Positions 1-9,394 of a stretch of DNA of 64,000 bases are shown piece after piece. This stretch comes from Acorus gramineus. Its lineage: Eukaryota; Streptophyta; Magnoliopsida; Acorales; Acoraceae. Position 1 is the stretch's first letter. The number at the start of each line of letters is the position of its first letter. The position numbers and the translations under genes are program-made. Below the pieces are notes generated by a model. It saw only the letters and a program-made list of their open reading frames with translations. It did no database searches and was not told the DNA's origin. The stretch is from positions 1,538,871 to 1,602,870 of the forward strand of contig JAUJYN010000029.1 in assembly GCA_030737835.1 (NCBI GenBank). Direction: 5' to 3'.

Positions 1-284
1 GGACTTGATTATGAGTGAAAACTTCTAACATGTGTATAGAGTTCTCAACTTTAGTAGATTTTTATAAAGCTCCCGAAGATGTCATTGTTTTCAACAAAAA
101 AAAAAAAAAAATTGTGGGTATATTCGCTGCAAACCCTCACGAGACACAACTCGTCTACTAGGGTGACCTAGGGGTTTAAAGGCTTGTTGCACATGCTAAG
201 TGTAACCGCGATTCCTGCGAAAGTGAGTTAGGATTTTTTTTTAGTTTTGCCCGAGGACTAGCAAAAAGGCGGTTTGGGGGTATT
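1..284 (+). mobile_element. 3' internal end of an Athila/Tat-type Ty3/gypsy element
   Basis: AT-rich non-coding sequence leading into a retrotransposon 3' end. It contains TTGCCCGAGGACTAGCAAAA at about 247-266 followed by a GGTTTGGGGGTATT polypurine tract at 271-284, directly before the LTR start. An 'a/gaggac-agcaaaa...tttgggggt' block before the 3' LTR is characteristic of plant Athila/Tat elements; that is family knowledge, while the motif and its position are seen here. No coding domain is visible in these 284 bases, so the lineage call rests on the tail alone. The rest of the element would lie upstream of the window. Confidence 0.6.
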
Positions 285-1467
285 TGTTAGATATTCAAAA
301 GAACATATTTTTATATGCTTTTAAGAGTTGTTTTGGAACATTTCCCTATGTAATTATTCATATATACATGCATATTAGGGAAGTTTCTATTCTTTATATT
401 CAAAGCATATTTTGCACAAATTGACAATATTTATACAATTAATATGCATTATCATATTTTTCATATAGAGCCATATTTTAAAATTCAGAAATCTAAATTT
501 GACAGTATTTAAATTTGGCAGGTTATAAATTGGAGAAGGAATTAGCATTCAAAGCTTCATCAAAACTTCTAAAAATGATCCACCAAATCAATAAAATCTT
601 CAATCAAATCAGCTTTGACATCTCCAACAAATCAACAAGATCTCTAACAGATTTTGCAATTATATCTCCAACATATTTTGCAAATCAGCATTAACAACTC
701 AAGCAAATCAGCATTTACAACTAATTCAACCCTCAAAACCCCTATAAAAAGGGCAGCCAAGGAGGCATCTCTGCATTCAGCCAAGGAGAGATCTCTGCAT
801 TCAGCCAGAAGGAATTTATTTTCAGTTTTTGTTATTTCTTTTCTGTTTTTAGTTTTTGTTTTTATTTCTTTAGTATTAGAGATAGATTCTCTTGTGTTTT
901 TAATAAAGTGCATTATTATTTTATGGAATATTTTTATTTTTATTATAGAATTTCATCAACCATGGTAGGCTAGAAAATCCTTCCATCAAGGAGAGGATTC
1001 CACCCCATGAGAAGTGATTGATTCTTTTCTTTGTGCATTGATGTTTTCTGATTTGTTCTTCATGTTTATATAGTTTCTTCAACTCAGATTTCTTTTGATT
1101 ATGGGTATTTTTAGATCTTCCGTCGTTCTACTTAGATGGGATACGGTTGATGCTTTATAAACTCTATTTTTAAATCGAGTAGAAGTGAAATGCTTTTGGA
1201 ATATTCTGTTTTCATTCAATGCAAAATAAAGAATTATCACAATACTCGTGGGGTCGATTCCAATCCTTGGTGGTCTTTTTTTTTTTACTTCAACCTAAGC
1301 TTTTCAAATAATTTGTTTTTAAACCTTTTTGCCAAATATTGATAATCTTGTACTTTTATCCGTTTGCTTCAATAGCCTCCCTGTGGATTCGACCCCTTGC
1401 TACCACTTTCTACCTAGGTAAGGGTTTTATATTTTTGTTGGCAAAGACAAGATTTTAACGATAATCA
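285..1467 (+). repeat. 3' LTR of the Athila/Tat-type element
   Basis: Starts TGTTAGATATTC immediately after the polypurine tract and probably ends at ...CGATAATCA, giving a 1183-bp LTR with TG...CA ends. It has a TATA box (CCTATAAAAAGGG, 740-752), a short tandem duplication around 'tctctgcattcagcca' just downstream, an AATAAA at about 902, and the U5 phrase CCTGTGGATTCGACCCC (1380-1396) common in this lineage. The open frames on both strands at 644-968 overlap the promoter and early transcript and look like chance. The 3' boundary is inferred from the terminal CA and could be off by a few bases. The sequence after it is decayed Tekay DNA, so this element seems to have inserted into that older one. 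Confidence 0.6.
742..750 (+). promoter_or_regulatory. TATA box of Athila/Tat-type LTR
   Basis: CTATAAAAA in an otherwise CA/AT-rich U3. Placement about 160 bp before the AATAAA at 902 gives an R region of ordinary size. Confidence 0.6.
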
Positions 1468-1826
1468 AAGCCACCAACAGCTACCAGGTAGAGGCCACAC
1501 CGGGAGAGTGCTGCTAAATGATGACGAGAGCGTGGACTCCCCGTGATGAATCTGCCCATGGAGTGCAGGATGCCAGAGTTCCAATGGTTGTGATGAGCGG
1601 CCTATCTCTGGCGGCATGTAAGCACAGTTGTGGATACTGTCGCGTTTGCCCCACATTGGTCGCGAATAAGGAGACGAAATGCTAGCGTTCGTGATGGGAC
1701 TCAACCGCCCCATCGGATAGATGACGTCGCATAGGCATTGTCGAGGTTCGACGACCCCCTTATTGCGTGTCTTGTGGATTAAGTGCGGTTGAGCAGCTTA
1801 GCTAGCGTGTAAGTGTTATCATTAGC
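1468..1826 (+). mobile_element. Decayed Tekay-related sequence upstream of RT relic
   Basis: No open frame of note. The first part (1485-1560) resembles a phrase found in T2 LTRs ('accaggtagaggc...gggagag...gagcgtgga'), and the later part sits where the protease-RT linker should be. Divergence is too great for confident alignment by eye. It is probably the older host copy that was interrupted at 1467 by the Athila/Tat-type element. Confidence 0.35.
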
Positions 1827-2155
1827 ACCAGCCATGCTCGAGGAGCAGAATTTGAACTTAATTGTTCGTAGTGTTGTTTTGATCTCCCCGGGGAGGTAGA
1901 AGATCAATTACCTTTGCCGCGAATCGATGATCTATTTGACCAGCTCTGAGAGCGAGTGTCTGCTGTTAGATCGATCTTCGCACAAGGGTACCACAAGTTG
2001 GAGATCCGAGAGTTGGACATCCTGTAGATGGCCTTTCGTGACCGTTCAGGCACTACGAGTTTTAAGTACTGCCGTCGGGGTGACGAATGCGCCGGATGCC
2101 TTTGTGGATCTCAAAAGTTTTATTGGGCTTCCATGGACTACTTTGAGGTAGTCTT
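1827..2155 (+). pseudogene. Tekay reverse transcriptase relic
   Basis: The DNA follows the RT of elements A and B at nucleotide level. At about 1829-1850 is the stretch for the EQLEELLEK helix, at about 1908-1940 the stretch for [12 protein letters not shown], and further on the relics of '[12 protein letters not shown]' and 'GVTNAPDAFVDL' (the last in frame, 2077-2112; family norm [11 protein letters not shown]). Several frameshifts and a lost segment (the FIDD catalytic box is not found) make it non-functional. It is on the plus strand, opposite to elements A, B and C, and much more decayed. It belongs with the integrase relic and LTR that follow. Confidence 0.7.
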
Positions 2156-3250
2156 TGTTGAGTTTGCTGTGGTGTGATGATGAGGTGATGTGGGTGACCT
2201 TGTTTCCCCAGGTTTGCATGCCCTCAGGCAAAGTTCGAGAATCATCATCGCATGGAAAGCGTCAGTCCATCGAGATTCCTCAGTTGACGTGGGAGTGGGT
2301 TATCAGGGATTGTTGCAGACTCGTTAATGTCACGTTCGGGTCACGACGCCGTCTAGGTGATCATTGACTGACTGACTAAGTCCGCGTTTCCCTCCCTATC
2401 AGACTGATTGAGTCTCTGGACGCCTTGACGTGGGTTTTCACCTTCGCGATTGTTCGTCTTCATGGCACTCCAGTCGGCGCTATTTTCGGTTGAGACGCGA
2501 GGGTTACTTTGAGGTTGTGGCGCAGCCTTTGGCGCGAGCCTCCATTTAAGTATAGCGTTTCATCGCCGATGGACAGCCAGTCAATGAGGACGATTCGGAC
2601 CTTGGAGGACATGCTATGTGCCTGCGTGCTCGATGATGAGGGCAGTTGGGTGAGGCACTACCCATTTGTTGGGGTATGCCTGCAAGCGACTGCCATTCGA
2701 GCACCCAGATGGATCTGTGAGGGCACTCTACAGGCGCAGTTTCATACCTCCCTTGTGTTGGGACGGTTGTGGAGCGCCAGTTGGAGGGGCCATAAGTTAG
2801 TTGTTTGACCTTGCGGTGGCCCGGTTGGTTCGTGTGTACATCTGCACCTCCCAGAACTGACAGAAGGCTACGCAGGTCATCGTCGCCAGGGGCTTCCCTT
2901 TTGGGTTTGGCGATGGCATTTTTCAGGAAGGTGTCCTGGTTTAGGGGCACCCTCTGTTTCGACGTTCGGGGCAAGCTGAGTTTGCTCTTTAATGGGACCT
3001 TTTCTCGTCATTGAGTGGATTGGGGAGGTGGCTTATCATGTAGCCTTTCCCCCATAGCTGGTTCATGCCCACGACGTCGTCCTTGTCCCATGGCCGAGGC
3101 GTTATGTCCACGATCCTGCTCAGTCTTTCTGTTCGACCGCCTCATCCTCGAGGTGGATTTGTCGTTCGTGGAGCAGTGGATCGAGGTCAGGGACAAGCAT
3201 GAGAAGAGGCTCCACGCTAAGACCGTTCCTTTGATTATAGCGTGTTAGTA
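2156..3250 (+). pseudogene. Tekay integrase and chromodomain relic
   Basis: After a deletion covering RNase H, recognisable landmarks appear in family order: zinc-finger end (CLVCQQVK-like, about 2209-2235), the Q-SIEIPQ stretch (2263-2285), the 'SFPMDSQS-RTI-TLEDML' block corresponding to '[19 protein letters not shown]' (about 2560-2612), the RGKLS region (2968-2985), the VAYRVA...HAHDV linker (about 3028-3080), and the chromodomain start with LEVDLSFVEQWIEV (3145-3188) and EKRLHAKTVPL (3199-3232). Numerous indels and stops break the frame. It lies just upstream of a polypurine tract and LTR, as integrase-chromodomain should. Confidence 0.75.
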
Positions 3251-3339
3251 GCGCCAGTCCGGTGCGAAGACTACTTGGGAGCAAAGGTCTAAGCGTGATA
3301 CTTTCGGTCTTCCCTTTTGGGTTTCCTTAAATTTCGAGG

Positions 3340-3364
3340 ACTAAATTTCCTAAGGGGGGAAGAA
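3340..3364 (+). promoter_or_regulatory. Polypurine tract before LTR of the decayed plus-strand element
   Basis: GGACTAAATTTCCTAAGGGG continues into GGAAGAA and ends exactly where the LTR TGTTGTG starts. The equivalent tracts in A, B and C read GGACAAAATTT(C/T)... plus a G run, so this is the second-strand primer site of the same lineage. Confidence 0.8.
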
Positions 3365-4897
3365 TGTTGTGTCTGTGTCATTTGGAGCGCTCTGTTTGAA
3401 GATTTGGGTACATAATTTTTTCTCTAAGTTATGTATTCCTGATTTGGTATTTGGATTTGATTTTGTAAAAATCCAAGATGAATAGGTTTAATTATGATTT
3501 TATTATGAGATGTCCAGTTTTGAGTTAGCTTTCACACAGAAGTGGAATTAGATCAACTGGATTCTTGTAGTAAAAGTTATGGGTATTTTTCCAAGTATAC
3601 CCCGGGGATGGAAATTCTGGCAGCAGCCCTGCTCGATGTTTAGCTCTAATTTCGGATTAGCTAGAGGGATTATCTGATCATGGCATAAACATGAAAGTTG
3701 TAGATAATCTTCTTAGCTTTCCATCAGTCTTGGAATCAAGCAATTCAGAGCTGTATCGGGGAAGTTATGGCTGTTCCAGTGAAGCTTGCGCAGAATTTCT
3801 AGTCGAAGGGCGACTAGGTCTTTTCCCCTTTAGATATTTGTGTGCTAAAAAGGCTCTCTCTCTCTCTCCCTCTCACTTCCACGACCAGCCTCTTCTGGTC
3901 TCTCCTCTCTTTTTAAACCCCTCCCCCTAGGTGTTTGATAAAATGATTCAATGAGAAGGAGAAGGTGGTGGTGCTAGTGGTGGTGGATCTTTGTGTTTGT
4001 GTGTTGTTTGTTGTTCTCCCCTCTATATCAAGTCCCCTTTTGCATGATCTCCCCCCCCTGTTTTGCTGCCATGAGGAGGCTGAGTGGAGGTGGTGGTGGT
4101 GGTGGTTCCGGTGGCGGCGTTTTGGTGCGCGAAGGGCCCCCGAACCTCTCCCTTTCTTTTCCCTCCCAAGGTGAGCTCCTCCCCTCCTTTTTCTTGGTTT
4201 TCTTGGCTTAAGGGGGGTTGTGGGAAAGTCATGCATGCTAGGTAGAGGTGTTTGGGGGTGTGTGAGAGGTTGGGAGGGGTTAAAATGAGGTTATGAGGGA
4301 TTGGGCGCGCGCTGGGCGCGGTCTGCACGCGCGCGCGCGCAGGCGGGCGCGGGTGCGTGCGCGCGGGTGCGCGGGTGCAAGCGCGAGCGGGGGTGCGCGC
4401 GAGCAGGGCGCCTGGGCACTGCGCCTGGGTGCGGGGCAGGGCGCCTGGGCATGCGCCTGGGCGCGGAGCTGGGGACCAGTGCGCACGCGCGTGCGCGTGC
4501 GTGCGTGCGCGTGCTGGGGCGTGCACGGGGTGCTGCCCAAGGGACTTCATCAGTAGCGGAGTAGCGCCACGTCCCACGAGTATCAGAGGCTATCAGCATC
4601 CCTTTTTGATTGTATGTATTATATTCCGTGCTTGGGCACGCGGTTGTATTATATTTGGATGTCGTTGTATATATATTGGCTCTCACAGGACAGTTGATTA
4701 TGTATCGAGTCTGTAATATGTTTTTGAATTACAGACTCAGTCTTTTAGCTTCCGCTATTTGTGTATATATCCTGTCAGCTTCATTGTTGTCTGCGTTGTC
4801 ATATTGATGTTGTTTAGGGTATGTTATTGACCTCCTGTTTAGACTGCTGATATCATATATACACTTGTCGCGTCCCGGGGACGCCCGGGGCGTGACA
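3365..4897 (+). repeat. 3' LTR (T2 front, T1 back) of the decayed plus-strand element
   Basis: 1533 bp, TGTTGTGTCTGTG...GGGCGTGACA. The U3 matches the T2 type of 21601-25117 and 34691 (same 'tcatttggagcgctc', 'aagttatgtatt', 'ggtatttggatttg'). A good donor-like site CCAAG|GTGAGC lies at 4170-4171 and is followed by the GC-rich alternating block (4305-4540). After 4540 the sequence jumps to the last part of a T1 LTR (cagtagcggagtagcgccac onward). The first acceptor-like site, the 36-nt segment and the second intron-like stretch of T1 are missing. Hence it is either a recombinant LTR or a T1-tailed subfamily with an internal deletion. Confidence 0.8.
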
Positions 4898-5129
4898 AGT
4901 TAGAACATTATTTAAAATAAAAAAAAAATTTTGGGGGGGGGGAAACCAAAAAAGGGTGGTTGACGTGGCTAGCGCTGACGTGGAGGAGAGAGGGTAATAT
5001 TTTTTTAATATGACATGAAGACTGTAGCCCAGGCTGCATAAGAAACTGCGTCTATCATTACTTTTGTTTTTGCATGTTCCCTTTTAGGGTCTCTCCATAA
5101 ATCCTTGTATTCCATTTTTTTCGAAGGCA
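4898..5129. other. Unassigned AT-rich spacer
   Basis: Contains A-runs and a G-run (4929-4941) and no open frame longer than a few tens of codons. Nothing recognisable apart from its position between the decayed element's LTR and the inverted-repeat element. Confidence 0.4.
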
Positions 5130-5228
5130 AAATTTTAAAGGGAAAAATTGATATAACTCTTTAGAAAATTAGCTAAATCGGTTTTAGTCCCTGTAAAATT
5201 AGAAAATCATCACAGATCCCTATGTATG
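5130..5228 (+). repeat. Left arm of a small inverted-repeat element (MITE-like)
   Basis: About 95 bp containing TTAGCTAAATCGGTTTTAGT and AAAATCATCACAG(A)TCCCTA. Its reverse complement recurs at 14771-14863 with scattered mismatches. The T3 LTR (5229-14461) sits between the two arms, so the original element was about 500 bp (5130-5228 plus 14462-14863). Terminal inverted repeats of this length suggest a Mutator-like or other non-autonomous DNA transposon; the superfamily is not determined because no clear target duplication was found. Confidence 0.55.
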
Positions 5229-5572
5229 TGTAACGCCCGCGTACCCATTATCCTTAATTAAGGCATGCGATACGATGCGTTACTGCAGCACAATCCACAA
5301 TATATCGGATAACACAAATAAACACATAAAATACTCTCAAGATTTAAAACAAAACCAGCCACAGGATCTCAATAATTCCTTCTTAAGTTTGAACGAATAA
5401 CACGAGTTCTTTATTTAATACTAATAATAATTCCTCCGGTTTTGTTGATAAGGCTAAGGACGTCTACTACATACCAAGAAGAAGGCTTATTCAACACCTA
5501 CGATGCAACAAAGGTAAAACGCGAACTAGATTGCCAACGGCCCTCCACGAACAACGATAACCAACACCTACC

Positions 5573-5620
5573 CTGAAAGGTTGGGAAAAGAGGGGTGAGC
5601 TACCACACGCTCAGTGAATG
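5573..5620 (-). other. Branch-point/acceptor-like signature of T3 LTR
   Basis: On the minus strand: CACTGAGCGTGTGG, TAG, CTCACCCCTC, a pyrimidine-rich tract, then TTTCAG|GGT. CTCAC fits the loose plant branch-point consensus and lies about 25 nt before the AG. The same arrangement occurs in T1, T2 and T4 LTRs. Confidence 0.55.
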
Positions 5621-5639
5621 GACCTATAGTGCCCCAATA

Positions 5640-6119
5640 ATAATAATAACAATAATAATAAAATAGTCCTGAAAATCCAAACTAAGAAATTATAAACATA
5701 TACATATAATTGTCACAAGTGTAATGATAAAACATAATGCATCTCATTAGAGGAATAGCGACAATCTCATACTAACTACACGATGCGTATGATGCAACGG
5801 ACACGCATGCCCGTATGGCATGCAGCCGAAAGATGCTCCATCTAGAGCTTGGTCATGCAGACCGGTCGTCACGCAGACAAGGTCCCAATTGGCTGGGTCA
5901 CGCAGACCGGTCGTCACACAGACGATGTCACGCAGACAGATGATATGCATGCAAGATCAATTTATCAAACAGTAATTTGCATGCATGAATAACATAGTCT
6001 CCAATATAGATTATACGTAAAATAATACCTTAAAATCATGTTGTTATGCTAATGTATTCCATAATCAAGATAACAGTTGTATTCATAAAATAGGCATGAT
6101 GCGGTCATGGTATAAATAA
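5640..6119. other. T3 LTR interior with short imperfect repeats
   Basis: Inside the T3 LTR. It holds an (AAT)n-like tract at 5637-5660 and three imperfect copies of a 'cacgcagaccggtcgtcac' phrase between 5855 and 5935. No coding signal. Confidence 0.5.
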
Positions 6120-8926
6120 TGTCACGCCCCAGGGCGGCCGTCCCCGAGACGTGGCAAGTGTATATATGATATCAGCAGTCTAAACTGGAGGTCAATAACA
6201 TACTCTAAATAACAGCTAAAATGACAACACAGACGAAAGCAAGGCTGACATGATATATACACAGATAGCGGAAGCTAAAAGACAGAGTCTGTAATTCAAA
6301 AACATACTACAGACTCGATACATAATCAAATTTCCTGTGAGAGCCAATATACACACATACATCCAAATAATATACAAACAGTGCCCAAGCACGGAAATAT
6401 ATACATACGATCAAAAGAAAGGATGGTGATGGCCACTAATACTCGCGGGACGTGGCGCTGCTCCGCTACTGATGAAGTCTCTCGGGGAGCTCCTCCTTCA
6501 AGTCCGACTCAGTGATAACTGGAGAAAAATTATGCGAGGGGTGAGCCACACGCTCAGTGAATAGCACAACCCATGCATCACAATTCATATTAACCACAAA
6601 TAATCATTAAAAGCCTCAAAGTGGCAGGAACTACACAATCCAGTGGGTCGCTACCTCGCCGACCCACCACACCCTCACCCTAACCCTCAATAGGTGACAT
6701 AGGATATTGGGACTGACTAGGCTGTTAATCACCCTTGGTCCACCGATAGTCTCTCCTCCACTCCGTAGGCCGCTTGGCCTTCTCCCACACTTCAGCACAG
6801 TCCGAATCCAAAATCAGGAGGTGCCTACTAATGGGAGCCCTCTGACGGGACGGCCTTTCTAACGCTGGGGCAGTCTCTACACGGATCCAACGAAGGGCAC
6901 AGAAACAGCCTATCCATACGCATATGATCCACTCGGATCCGTCGGCAACACCTCTCATCAACTCTAATGTCATGAATTCTTCAGAATTCCTCCAGGGCGC
7001 ATAACCAAGATGCGGGGAACATATATAATATTATTGGGAAAAGAAACCTTGGGAGGGCACCATGAGGTCCCGATATAGGACATCCCGACAACCAAACAAG
7101 GAACACGGAGTACCCTAGCCCGGGTCTCAATGTTGACCTCGCAAGGCCCCTTATAATATTCCCTAAGGCATGCTAATAGTCATATGCTCGCATTTGATTT
7201 AAATAAATTAAACTAAATGGGAACATGCATAGGTCGAGGCTTTCCTAGCATGAAAACATGGTGACAGGATGCATGGCTCTTACACATATCCTAAGGGTGC
7301 AAGTCCCTAACATACACGGTCTAGGGTAGCATGCATACTACATATTAATCATGCTTGCATGGATTACATATTACACGAGTTAATATTAACCATGGTGCCC
7401 CAGGGGAGGACGGTATACGCCCAAGTGCATATAGCGCCTCCCTACTGGGTTGGATTGTCCCACTCACCAATAACCGGGTCGTCGCGCGACCGTCCGTCAA
7501 GATCTGCAAGACAGGGTAATCAACTTGGTGAGTAAAATACACAAATATATACAAAAATACACTAAAATACCCAACACTCGGACAAGCGTACATACGGCCT
7601 GTACGCACGCGAGTCTGAGCACCCCGACTCACTCCCGAACCCCCGGGCAGCCGTGCGCACGGCCACCCGCCCAGACGCACTGTCGAGCCCCTGCCCGCAT
7701 GCCCGGACACGCCTGCCGAGCCCCCTTGGTGCACCGCGCGCTCACTACGCCCCAGCGCAGCACTCGCGAGCACACCAGCACGCCCTGCGCCCCAGCGCAA
7801 CACCCCGTGTGCACCCCGCGCGCACCACCCGCTCGCCTCACCGCGCGCGCACAGCACGCACTGCGCCTCCGTGCAGCGCCCCGCGTGCACGCCCCCCCAC
7901 GGCGCCCAGCGCGCAGCACTCGCACACTCCTGCTCCGCCCGCGCGCACACCCGCGTGCCCTGCCAGCCTGCTCTGCCCGTCCTGCCTGCCAGCCCGCCTG
8001 CCTGCGCTGCCTGCGCTGCCAGCCTACCCGAGACAGCCTTACCACCTCCCCGACGGCAACCAATGGCCACCAACCGCCACCAACTGCCATGCATACCCAA
8101 AAACACCCTCCTAACATGCATCTAAACAAGAAAAGGAAGGAAAGAAAGCTTACCCTAGGAGAGGAAGAGAAGGGGAGGAAGAACGGGTGCTCTTCGCGCA
8201 CCGATTCGCCACCTCAAGGACCACCACCACCAAGATCTCCTTCAGCCTTCAAAGTGGCTGAAATCAGAGGAGAAAAGAGGGTAAGAGAAGGGGTCACACA
8301 TGTGGGAACTCGAATCCGAGACCACCGGAAGGTAGATCGGGTCCTTACCTATCCTTTCTCTTCTTAGGGTTTTTGATTTCAAGGCTTCCTACTAGATCAT
8401 ATGGGGGTCTTAAAGAGAGGGAAGAGAGAGAAATTGAGTGGAGAAGATGATGAATAGGGATCATGTGGTCGTGGACTTCTATTTAGGCACACACACACCA
8501 CACACACTCACCACTTGAAATTAGATTAGGTTAAGCTAGGTTAGATTAGGTTTAGGTGGGTCTAAGTGTACTTTGACTTGGGTCAACCCATCCACACTAG
8601 AAAACAAAGGGGGTTGACCAAGTCATGGGCCCACATTTGACCAAGTCAAGTCTCCCAATGACTTCTCGCTCGGTCAAAACCCGGATACGCTTCGGAACTG
8701 TGAAATTCTGAAACGTTACCGGAATTCGATGAAATTTTCGTGAGTGGCTTGGAATGGCACCAGGACACATAATATGCAGTTAGATTTTCAATCGGAGTCC
8801 TCAAACTCAAGATGATAGCTAAAAGTCCAAAATTTTAGCGGTTTCGATCGAAAAACGAAAAAAATTGAAAAACTGCCAGAATGGTCCAATGGTTACCAGA
8901 AGATAAAATGTGACACATATATAACA
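6120..8926 (-). mobile_element. T1 solo LTR
   Basis: 2807 bp, plus-strand TGTCACGCCCC...ACATATATAACA. Flanks AATAA (6115-6119) and TATAA (8927-8931) agree at 4 of 5 positions, so it is probably a solo LTR with an aged target duplication. In element sense: U3 8926 to about 8480 with a weak TATA (CCTAAATAG); donor-like site at 8153-8152; GC-rich block 7600-8040; AG acceptor at 7505-7504; a 36-nt segment 7503-7468; GTGAGT donor at 7467; final acceptor at 6519. It is inserted in the T3 LTR, inside that LTR's own intron-like stretch. Confidence 0.85.
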
Positions 8927-9394
8927 TATAATTAGTTTCGAAATTTACGTAGAGACTAGACCCACTCACCTCCGGTCCAACGATTCGCAAAACGACAACC
9001 GAGCCTTACAGTAAATCTAATCTACCAAGAAACGATATGGCTAGGTCACAGTATGATCAAACAGTACGGCCTGATGGGGTCTGTACTTACCGAAAACCCG
9101 ATCGCTCCTATTGGGACCGTCCCAAACAAATCGACGGCTCCTCTGGGAGCCGTCCAGAACATGCCCAATTGCTCTCAAGGGAGCCATCCTAAGGAAGAAA
9201 ACATGAAACCCTACCTTTTATTAAAACATCCTAACACGTTCTATCATGGAAAACTATACGTGAGTCGTTTAAAACGACGTAAAAAAGAAAAGAAGTCATC
9301 TCGAAAATCCAATTAACACTAATCCAAAAACTCATTTAAAACATCTTTGAAAAAAAAACGTATATTCAACATAGGTATAAAAGTAATATAAAAT
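8927..9394 (-). other. T3 LTR interior between the two nested LTRs
   Basis: Continuation of the T3 LTR. It contains the GTGAGTGGG donor-like site (8970-8964 on minus) and repeated 'ggctcc-tgggagccgtcc' phrases at 9100-9190 related to those at 14205-14270. The 87-codon open frame 9053-9316 has no recognisable domain and low-complexity lysine-rich C-terminus; I treat it as chance. Confidence 0.5.

Noticed and set aside
644-968. Overlapping open frames on both strands (89 and 104 codons)
   Set aside because: They cover the TATA box and early transcript of an LTR, are low-complexity, and show no domain.
4293-4716. Several 80-180-codon frames
   Set aside because: Chance frames in the GC-rich part of an LTR.
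9053-9316. 87-codon frame in T3 LTR
   Set aside because: No domain, lysine-rich tail, and it lies within an LTR that also contains the donor-like site on the other strand.
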